The notes under the pieces were generated by a model that saw only the letters and a list, made by a program, of their open reading frames with translations, had not been told where the DNA came from and did no database searches. Below, piece after piece: positions 56,573 to 64,000 of a stretch of 64,000 nucleotides of DNA. The DNA is taken from the NCBI GenBank assembly GCA_039621445.1, contig CP154954.1:69878670-69942669 (forward strand), in the 5' to 3' direction. How positions within the stretch are numbered: the first letter of the stretch is position 1; each line of letters begins with the position of its first letter. A program made the translations under genes and the position numbers. Source of the DNA: Euglena gracilis. Taxonomy: Eukaryota > Euglenida > Euglenophyceae > Euglenales.

Positions 56573-56647
56573 GTCCTCCCCACCGACTCCATCGCCCTCG
56601 TCATCAAGACCGACTCTCCGACTCAGGGAATTCCCATTTTGGGGTCG
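56573..56647 (+). CDS. GTPase gene exon, C2-like strand
   Basis: The acceptor is CCCCCCAG. It reads VLPTDSIALVIKTDSPTQG, then IPILGS, with donor GTAAAC, phase 0. The donor is formed at the TA where the next MITE is inserted (G + TA + AAC). Confidence 0.8.
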
Positions 56648-56650
56648 GTA

Positions 56651-56847
56651 AACCCCCCAAATAACCTGGCGGGGCCCTTGCTCCGGGCAGTGGCCGAATC
56701 ACTTGGCGGGTGGAGGGGGAAAAAAGATGGTTCCAGTATCTTGGCACCCCCCCTTTTAAGGCAAAGTTCCTTTACGGGGGCTGGTCCAAAAGTTGGTTTC
56801 AATAACCTGGCATCCAGATTATTCCAGGCCAGGTTATTTGGGGGGGT
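56651..56847. mobile_element. MITE-E, TA-flanked, poly-C ended, at a 5' splice site
   Basis: AACCCCCCAAATAACCTGG at the left is mirrored by CCAGGTTATTTGGGGGGGT at the right. TA flanks it (56649-56650 and 56848-56849). An inner partial copy of the right end lies just upstream (CAATAACCTGGCATCCAG). It starts two bases into the intron. Confidence 0.7.
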
Positions 56848-57366
56848 TACGGTGCACCTCTTGCACTGGTTGTGAAGTACACCTTGGAGTGGTTCCCTGT
56901 TCCAGAATTTGTGGCAGCGTTTGGGGACGGGATGAAGGCTTCCAAGGAGACCCCCAAGGCCAACGGTGTGGTGTTCTTTGTGATATTTTGCTGCCAATTC
57001 CTGCTCGTGGGAACTGAAAAGCCGTTGACCTCCCGTTTTTGAACCCATAGGGTAAAGATCCCCCCTTTTTGTCACCTGAAGGGGGGGTTTATCAGATGGG
57101 ATTTAGAGTGGATATCAAACCTGCTTTTTCAGCGACCACGGATTTACGCTTGAACAATTTTTTTGAAATCAGCGAACGGTTTACCTTGTCATAGCCTGAT
57201 TCCAAGGCTTGTTCACCCAATTGTTGCCCTGCATGCCACACCTGTGGGGGAATTTATGGCACAGTGTGGTTCTTTGTGGTTTTTTTTTTGTATTATTTTT
57301 AATACTCATCAGATTTGCTTTTTTTCACCTTTGATTTTTTTCTTAATAAACCAATAACTTCTGAAT

Positions 57367-57376
57367 TTTTTTTTTT

Positions 57377-57409
<33 letters not shown>

Positions 57410-57436
57410 TCATTTTTTTTTTTTTTTTTTTTTTTC
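57367..57436 (+). repeat. Poly-T tract
   Basis: About 70 bp, nearly all T, intronic. Confidence 0.97.
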
Positions 57437-57864
57437 TCTCCTTGGGCCAGTTAGGGACATGGGTAATGAATATTGTTGTGCCAAAAAAGAGGCTGGTGGG
57501 CGGTCAGAGTGTTAATTGAGCTGTGGTTTTGCGGGGGGGGGGGTGGGGAGGAGGGTCAGACCATCCCCTTCCCCCAGGGGGGAAGGGGCAGGACCCCCAG
57601 GAACCCCAAAAAAGATGGAAAGTTTGGTATTTGAAATCGCGAAAAATTTTCTGGTGCTTTGCGCCGGAAGATTTTCTGCACGGGGGGGGGTGCTCCAACC
57701 CATCCACCAGACTCCAGACCCCCCCCCCTCATTTTATACCCTGGGGACGGGTCAATCCGCCCTGCCCTGGTATCCAGCATTTCATGAGAGATATCGTGGT
57801 GTTGTTTTTTTTTATTGCACTTGCTCCTGAGGTGTGTGTTGGGTTTTCATGGGCAGGCTCGCAG

Positions 57865-57957
57865 CTTGGTGTGGAATGGCACACCGACTACGTGCTCCCA
57901 ATCCACGGGGGCAAGCACCTGGTGACGGTGGAGTTGACACTGATTCGAGCTGGGATG
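57865..57957 (+). CDS. GTPase gene exon, C2-like strands
   Basis: The acceptor is GCTCGCAG (phase 0); the alternative CATGGGCAG lies 10 bp upstream. It reads LGVEWHTDYVLPIHGGKHL, then VTVELTLIRAGM, with donor GTGTGT. VEWHTDYVLPI...HLVTVEL resembles the W(N)xxFxFxV...LxVxV core of C2 domains. Confidence 0.75.
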
Positions 57958-58386
57958 GTGTGTTGTTTGTCACCGAAATTGTACGTTGGGTTTCGTGAGT
58001 GGCTGGTTTGGGTTGGGGTACCAAGGGTAAGTCCAGCTTGCCTGAAAGCTCAAGATTTTGGGTGGATGGTTGTTCAACAAAGAAGTGTGTGGGTGGATGG
58101 ACGTATGGATTCATATTATCTTTTGAAAAATGCCGCTCTGCATCCTGGTGTGACCCTATGAAAGAGAGTTTTGTGTGCTTCTATATGCATATGCGTGCGC
58201 GGGCGAATGCATTTTTGTATGTGCAATATGCGTACCCGTGGGAACCCATATCCTTGTAGTCTGTGTGTGTGGCCTATGTTCTTCATCATGCACTCCTGCT
58301 TCCACACATACCAATATGCCCAGTATGGTTTCTTTGTTGCAATTGCTTTTTTTCCCAGTGATATATTCCCGTCGACCATGTTCCAG

Positions 58387-58498
58387 GGCCACGTCACGTT
58401 TGGGACGTTCGAAGTACCCCTCTCCCTCGCCCAAATGGAGCTAATGGCACCTCAGCGAGAGTACACCGGGAAGATGTTGCGTGGAGGAGCCTGCGTGG
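58387..58498 (+). CDS. GTPase gene exon, C2-like last strands
   Basis: The acceptor is ATGTTCCAG. It reads GHVTFGTFEVPLSLAQM, then ELMAPQREYTGKMLRG. GxxxGxFxVPLS is the usual last-strand pattern of C2 domains. GTGTGC after 58498 (phase 1) joins the next exon as Gly. If unspliced, the frame ends at TAA near 58554. Confidence 0.75.
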
Positions 58499-58810
58499 GT
58501 GTGCAGTGGTCTTTCAGCGCCCGTCTTTGTATTGTGGCATTTCAGACAAGCCAATAAATTACAACTGAAATTTCTTGTACGGTAAAATGCAAATACTGTT
58601 TAATTTTTGAGTCGATGTTTTGCAACCCAAAGTACGGATGAACTCACATTTTTTTTTGTTTCCACGTTGCTGCTGTTTATTTGATTCTGGACTCACGTGG
58701 TTAGGCTTTTCCATCAGCGCAGGGGAGCTAAAAATACGGCATCAAGCGATCCTCCTCTTTCACGTTCCCTCCCTCCTGCCATTCTTTCCAATATTCTCAA
58801 ATGGCCCATT

Positions 58811-58966
58811 CGTCCCTCCCTCCCTCCCTCCCTCCCCTCCCTCCCTCCCCCCCTCCCTCCCTCCCTCCCTCCCTCCCTCCCCCCCTCCCTCCCCCCCCCC
58901 CTCCCCCCCCACCCTCCCACCCACCCTCCCTCCCTCCCTCCCTCCTTCCCTCCCTCCCTCCCTCAC
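58811..58966 (+). repeat. (CCCT)n microsatellite
   Basis: Imperfect CTCC/CCCT repeats lie in an intron. The poly-PSL frames in it are artefacts. Confidence 0.97.
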
Positions 58967-59096
58967 TTCCTCTCTCTGTCTCTCTTACCACGGGGGTTTC
59001 CACCCCCCCCCAGCAACGCACTCTTTTGACGCGGTAAACATTATATTATATTATATTATTACATTTTCGCTGAGTTTGCGTCTTTGGTTGCCTCAG

Positions 59097-59182
59097 GCAT
59101 TTTCCGGGTGGACGCCCAGTTCATCACACCTGGCGACCTGGAGAACGTTGAGAACCTGCGGCCAAAGAAGGGGCGTGCGGAG
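59097..59182 (+). CDS. GTPase gene penultimate exon
   Basis: The acceptor is TGCCTCAG. G|GC, then IFRVDAQFITPGDLENVEN, then LRPKKGRAE, with donor GTGTGG, phase 0 out. Confidence 0.75.
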
Positions 59183-59782
59183 GTGTGGCACCTCCGATTT
59201 TCGTCCTTCTTTTGTAACGGACTGAATTATTATGGGATTACCTCAGTTTCGTGGCACGAAACATAATGGAAATCATGAAAGTCCAGTTTCCTCGAAACAA
59301 AAAAAAACATACAAATCGCGAAAAATCACGAATGGCATTTTTGTATGATTTTTTTTTAACCTGAAGTGAATTTGAATGAAAAAAATTTAAGGTTCAAAAA
59401 CAAGCTTATTCCATTTTCTGCCCATCTGCTTTGGTGATTTTCCTTTTTTTCTCGGTCTATTTTTACACTCGAGAAAAAGTTCTTCCCATTCTGGTGCCTC
59501 GTATACAATGTCTGTGGTTCAAGTTAAAGACAATGGCAAGATTGTGTACGTGGGGAAATGATGACAATAGAAACAGAGCAAGTCATGCAGGATATTTGGC
59601 TTTATCTATGCGTATTCCCTGCGCGTCTGCAAATCGTTCGAAGGTTAGCATCCTGGAATGTTTGAAGTTGGTTGGAAGTTGGAAGATGTGTATTGTATGT
59701 CAGATTCTTGCCATATGTTTCTTTTTTCCACCCACAATCTCATCTCAATCGTCACACCTTCTTCCAAAAAGAATTTTATGAG

Positions 59783-59839
59783 CTGTCCGCCATCCACAAA
59801 AAGGTGGTTGGACAGTTTTGGGTGGTGACCGACGAGTGA
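59783..59839 (+). CDS. GTPase gene last exon
   Basis: The acceptor is probably TTTTATGAG (phase 0). It reads LSAIHKKVVGQFWVVTDE, then TGA at 59837-59839. An acceptor 12 bp earlier (CAAAAAG) shifts the phase but also leads into FYELSAI in this frame. Confidence 0.65.
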   Translation: MSAIHKKVVGQFWVVTDE

Positions 59840-60372
59840 ACTGACATCGAAGGATCTTTGAGCATCGAGAATGAAGAACGAAGAGCCCCCCAGAGATTTG
59901 GGTCAGGATTGTGTATTTAGGAATGGTCTGCTGGGTGCATTTGACGGGCAGCTGAATTTATTTCCCGGACGTTTGCTCATGTTATTTTCAAGAAAAATCT
60001 CCACCATGATATACACCATGATTACATTGAAGAAAGCAGTAAGTGGCATTCAGGTGGAGATAGTGGTGCAAGTCATCAAACAGCAGTTTGATGCCAGTGT
60101 TGGTTGGTTGTTAATAGGTTTGTCATTGTTAATGGTCAGAAGCAGCGGGTCGCAGTGTGCAGGCTCCAAGCCCAAAAAGTCGACACAGCCAAGAGAGTGT
60201 CTGGAACCAACCGCAACCTGAAACGGTGCCCTACATCGTTGTTACAAAACATCAGAATTGCGGCCTGCCGCGAACGATTTATCCCAAGCAGGCTTCTTTT
60301 CGACAATCCGGAGGTCGTAGGCAGTGTCCCGGCTGCCAACTCTCACCCAAGTTTGGGTGTCAGCCCCACCCA
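59840..60372 (+). other. Intergenic or 5' part of the next gene
   Basis: A frame at about 60148-60370 (KQRVAVCRLQAQKVDTAKR, then VSGTNRNLKRCP) could be an exon of the following gene. Its phase would join across the introner-like element below. There is no homology and it is tentative. Confidence 0.3.
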
Positions 60373-60574
60373 GGGCAGGACGGTAATCGGCCAAACAGCC
60401 AGGGTGGTGGGTGGGGGTCGACCATTCCCCGCACCACCTCCTCGCGTGTTTCTGGGAGCACCAATTTTCGACCCCCAAAAATTTTCCCGGCACTTTTGGC
60501 GCCGGGTGAAACTCTGTGAAAATGCTGTGGTGGTGGGGGGGGTCGACCCCCTCACCAGACTTTCCCGTTCGCCT
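60373..60574 (+). mobile_element. Introner-like element I1, copy C
   Basis: The left end is GGGCAGGACGGTAA with CCAAACAGCCAGGGTGG, and the right end TTTCCCGTTCGCC. It contains GGGTCGACC and GGGGTCGACCCC-like palindromes as in copy B. Confidence 0.65.
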
Positions 60575-60652
60575 TGGCCCCTCCCCCTTCAAGCCGAGAC
60601 GCCCGTCAGTGTCCCGGCTGTCATGCGCGGGGACGGTGGGTGCGTCGCGCAG

Positions 60653-61301
60653 GAGTGGGTCAAGAAGGCTGTGGCCTCCCTCAAGACGGTGGAGCTGGAC
60701 GAGGCCACCCCGGTGGGGCAGTTCCTGGGGGAGCTGGGGCGCATCCAGAACAGGGAATTTCTTAAGCCGGAGGGTACCCTACCCCCCGGGGGGGGGGTCC
60801 AGCCAGCCAGCAGCTCAAATCCAGCCAGCAGCCCAAATTCGGGCTGGGAGCCCCCCCCCCCCGGGGTCGACTGAAATAAAGTCGGGTCCAGCCCGGCCGG
60901 AGGCCGGGCCAGCCGGCCGAAGGCCGGGCCAGCCGGCCGCAGGCTGGCCAGCCAACTGGGCTGCCCAGCTCACCTATCCCTGCATTTTTTTCCCTCACCA
61001 CAGTTTCCTCCATCACAGCCCCCAGCCTTGATCTAGCTCCATCCACCAAAATGTCGAAAATGGCAAAACTGTGTTAGAAAATTTTGTTTTTCACCGACCC
61101 AGCCCAGCCCAGCCCCCTCCAGCCTCGGACCCCCCCCCTCCCCCCCCACCCCCCCGGGGGGGGGGGGCCAGCCAGCAGCTCAAATCCAGCCAGCAGCCTT
61201 TTTGCCAGCTGGAGGCTGGACCCCCCCCCGGGGGTGCTTAAGAAATTCCCTGATCCAGAAGGAGGGGCTCGGGCCGAAGCTGGTGAAGCAGAACGTGGCA
61301 A
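60653..61301 (+). CDS. Unrecognised gene 3, exon split by a hAT-like insertion
   Basis: The acceptor is GTCGCGCAG. It reads EWVKKAVASLKTVELDEATP, then VGQFLGELGRIQ, up to 60748. The insert (60751-61252) and one TSD copy follow. Coding resumes in the same frame as KEGLGPKLVKQNVA, with donor GTGTGC after 61301 (phase 1, closing on the next exon). Removing the insert and one 8-bp copy gives a single open exon. The protein is helical and I do not recognise it. Whether the insert is spliced out or breaks the gene is unresolved. Confidence 0.7.
60751..61252. mobile_element. hAT-type element (502 bp) inside an exon
   Basis: The ends are perfect 17-bp inverted repeats, CAGGGAATTTCTTAAGC and GCTTAAGAAATTCCCTG. 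A perfect 8-bp duplication ATCCAGAA lies at 60743-60750 and 61253-61260. The interior is built of CCAGCCAGCAGCTCAAATCC repeats, poly-C/G and GGCCGGCC tandem motifs, without ORF. CAGGG ends plus 8-bp duplication are classic hAT features. Confidence 0.93.
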
Positions 61302-62068
61302 GTGTGCCCTGTGGGTCCGTTCCATGAGCCATTCCATTGTCGGAGTCTGTATTTAAATTTGATATTAATTAATTTTGTTTTTGAATTTTCTTATTTAACC
61401 TTTAATTTAAACGGTTGGTTGACACACTCCAAGGTGGGAGTCCAGCAAGCCAGAATCTTTTTTTTTCAACCCTGCATGCACCTCCTTCCAAGTGCTGACA
61501 TTGACACACTTATGAAAGCATTCGCGAAATCCTGGTCCAGCCATTATGGCGCCTAGCAGTTCAGTTTGTGGTCCCCAAATGGAATTGCATGGGTGAAGAG
61601 GACGTTTACAAACCCTCATGGGGGATGGTGACCTTGTGGGAACGACTGCCCAACCTGCATCTGCATGGATTTGCAAATTACGTGTCTGGAGAGAAATAGG
61701 AAGGGAGATGACAGGTCAGTCTTCCAATTTACCTCCATCCTTCCAGCGCTTTCCATATGGAGGGGAACGGGCATGCTATCTCACCAGGGATATTGTTTGC
61801 AAATCCCCCAGCATTTCAACCTCCACATCCCCTTTCCTGCATTTTTTCTCACTTCTTTGCTCTGTCGAATCCAGCCATGTCGTGCGTTGAATCCAGCGAT
61901 GTCTATCTCCGAATAGAACGCTGTCGCGTGCGCACCTCTTCGAACCGAAAGTTGTCGCGCGCACACCTGTTTGATCCGAACTCCTTCGCACACGCACCAT
62001 TTCAAACCGAAAAAAAAAAACTCTCGCGCGGACATTGATGTGGACCCCCTCTCGTCCCCCCTCCCAAG
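61302..62068. other. Intron of gene 3
   Basis: No exon recognised. A tandem of CGNNCGCACGC(G) and TTCGAACCGAAA motifs lies near 61915-62035. Confidence 0.5.
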
Positions 62069-62199
62069 CGCTGAAGACGTGCGTGTGTGATAAGCTGGAG
62101 GAGGCGGCCCTGGTGCTGGACAGCAAGGAGCTCACCACAGTGGGGCCCGACCTCCGCGGCCGCACCATCGAGGAGTGTGTGTTTGACGCCTACGACAAG
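62069..62199 (+). CDS. Gene 3 exon
   Basis: The acceptor is CTCCCAAG. A|CG gives Thr, then LKTCVCDKLEEAALVLDSKE, then GPDLRGRTIEECVFDAYDK, with an excellent donor GTATGC, phase 0 out. Helical, family unknown. Confidence 0.85.
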
Positions 62200-62466
62200 G
62201 TATGCTCCACCCGGGGACTGGTTTGGCAGAGACACGGTCAGCGAAGCATCATGGGTGGCCATCCCGTTATGTTTGCAGCCTGCTTGTGCTGGCTGGATCC
62301 CGATTTGCCAGTGTCATGTCTGCTCGCCGATTTGCTGCCCGATTTGCACACTGACTTTTCACCGGCGACTATGCCGCACATCCAACCTGCCAACTTCCTG
62401 TCCGCCAAGTTGCAGGTTTTTTTTTTTGCACAGTCGCGAACTTGAACCCAATCCCTTTTCCAGGCG

Positions 62467-62520
62467 CTGAGCACCATGGATGAGCGAGCGAAAAACATTC
62501 GCTGCAGCATCAGCGACCAG
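62467..62520 (+). CDS. Gene 3 exon
   Basis: The acceptor is CTTTTCCAG. It reads ALSTMDERAKNIRCSISDQ, with donor GTGACA, phase 0 to 0. One residue short of a full heptad pattern, probably coiled coil. Confidence 0.8.
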
Positions 62521-63480
62521 GTGACAAAGTGGTTCCGATTGGGCTTGCAATTTGGTTTCGGAAGATGTCAAGGGTCCAGCGTCCCAAGACGTCCCCCTGC
62601 AGACAGGTAGATTGGTTTCAGCCGATCCAGACAAAAAACCGCCGTAAATGGATGGATTTCTGCTGCTCCCCACCCCCCAACGTATCGTGGTTATTTTCCT
62701 CCAGCCAGCGACGCAGGGTTTCAATTTGTCCAACGAAGCCAAACCGGGTGGGCAGCAATGTAATTTTTTTTGTAAAATAATAATTCTATTTTTTTATTCG
62801 GCTTTTCAATCTTCATTCGGATGTATAAAGGTTCTCCCTGCGACTTTTTTTTTGTAACAAAATACATATGGAAAGTGGAAATGCAGAGAGATGGTGTTTG
62901 GGATTAAAAGATGCATGAGATAATTGAAAATGATTGTTGTTTTTTTGTTTAGTTTTTTGTTTAGTTTTTTTTAGTTTTTAGTTAGTTTTTTTAGTTTTTT
63001 TTTCCTGATGAGAAGAGGATAGAGTTCGTCTTCTTTTCCCACTCATCGCGGGTGGGAGATGTTAAGTCCCATTGAAGAGCACATTTCCTATTTAAAGTGG
63101 TTCCAATCACTTCCCCAATCCCAGACTCCGAAGTCTGGTTGGGTTTGCACTGGACGAAACAGGCTTCGCTGCAAATGGGGAATCCAGATTACCAACTGCC
63201 ATGAACCCCTGGTCCACTGGTTTCCCATAAGAAGTGAACATGTATGACGAACGATTGGTCAGGTCCACATTCGGGCCAAATATTTTTGATGCCTTTTGGT
63301 CTGTTTTCTTCTCCCGACAACCCGGAGGATCCCTAACGGGAGCAGTCACCTGCCGCTGGGGCCAGTTAGCCAAACATTCGGCCGACAACTGGGTGAGTGG
63401 GCCATTTGGCGCAGGTGCCCATTTTGGGAAAGGCCCCGTGGGGTCGGAGGGGTGTAGCGCAGGCCCAGCCCTAATTCCAG
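62521..63480. other. Intron of gene 3
   Basis: T-rich with (AGTTTTTT)n runs near 62940-63000. Nothing coding is recognised. Confidence 0.5.
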
Positions 63481-63541
63481 GAGGCGAATATTGACAAGAT
63501 TGTGGAGAAGACGCCAGTGTTGGCGGGCATGCGGATCTCGG
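63481..63541 (+). CDS. Gene 3 exon
   Basis: The acceptor is CTAATTCCAG. It reads EANIDKIVEKTPVLAGMRIS, ending G before GTATTC (phase 1), closing on the next exon as Gly. Confidence 0.8.
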
Positions 63542-63905
63542 GTATTCCTGTGCCATCTCAAACCTGCCACCACCCACTCAAACGGCACATGAAAGGCTCC
63601 CTAAAGGTGTCCACCATGTTTTAATTGCAACGGTCATCAAAATTGACAGTCTTATCTGCAGAACAATCATAGCAAGGCTGTTGTGCATCCTTGCGATGCA
63701 AACTTGAGGTTGTGCGATTTTTACCATTATTTTCTGCTTTCTTTTCAGTTATTTTTTGACATAGATTATTGGCAACGTTTTTTTAGACGGAAAATTTTGA
63801 CGATCATTAGCCTGCCATTTTTTTCCTTTTTTTTGAGATAAATTGTTTGGCTACGTCATCTCTACGGATACATTTCTAATTGCCATCGCAATGCCGATCT
63901 CGCAG

Positions 63906-64000
63906 GATTCCCTGAGTTGTGGGCCCGGATGCACGTCTTGGTCTACTGTGAGGTGGCTTTGGTGCACATGGCCGAGACAATGAGCCGCGAATGCTGGAAT
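63906..64000 (+). CDS. Gene 3 exon, cut by the window edge
   Basis: The acceptor is TCTCGCAG. It reads FPELWARMHVLVYCEVALVH, then MAETMSRECWN, and is open to the end of the window. Confidence 0.8.

Noticed and set aside
58171-58386. Upstream extension of the exon at 58,387
   Set aside because: The open frame before the TTCCAG acceptor has intron-like composition (VCVWPMFFIMHSC...) and no conserved character.
58797-59037. Proline/serine-rich protein in the CCCT tract
   Set aside because: Microsatellite translation in both strands and all frames.

Overview
The window looks like nuclear DNA of an intron-rich, repeat-rich eukaryote, most likely a protist or alga. Coding exons are short and GC-rich. 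They are separated by long introns with GT-AG borders and a few possible GC-AG borders. Homopolymer C/G tracts and di- and tetranucleotide repeats are abundant, and the DNA is packed with small inverted-repeat transposons. I see no rRNA, tRNA, CRISPR array or prokaryotic operon. I cannot name the species; an alveolate or other algal lineage is only a guess.

Layout. (1) 1-9,000 is a nest of transposable elements. It holds a broken hAT transposase (BED finger, about 1,030-1,519), three hAT-type non-autonomous elements with 8-bp target duplications, two copies of a TA-flanked C-rich MITE whose empty sites are both visible in this window, a 4-kb element with terminal inverted repeats of about 155 bp, a 1.3-kb element carrying an interrupted ORF, and a retroelement fragment. 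(2) 9,028-25,775 is a 16.7-kb hierarchical satellite array. Its unit is about 1.0 kb, with variable numbers of an inner subrepeat of roughly 155 bp and a conserved hairpin module. (3) 25,876-30,078, + strand, is the 3' half of a YTH-domain (m6A reader) gene in five exons. The first YTH exon is absent from the array-flanking DNA, so the array probably lies inside an intron or has cut the gene. (4) 30,079-32,700 is intergenic: a CA microsatellite, palindromic GCGCAAATGCGC-type repeats and a second copy of a repeat from region 1. (5) 32,734-59,839, + strand, holds about 38 short exons of one very large P-loop GTPase gene. It reads as a helical N-terminus, a dynamin-superfamily-like G domain (GxxxxGKS, DVPG, a degenerate G4), a helical stalk-like middle and a C2-like C-terminal domain. 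(6) About 60,600-64,000, + strand, is the beginning of a second, unrecognised helical protein gene that runs off the right edge. One of its exons is split by a 502-bp hAT-like element with perfect 17-bp ends and a perfect 8-bp duplication.

Gene models were built by hand from reading frame, splice dinucleotides and codon-phase continuity. Where the phase does not close, the entry says so. The coherent theme is ongoing colonisation of a genome by hAT-type and TA-targeting, poly-C-ended MITEs, some of which sit at intron borders like introner elements.
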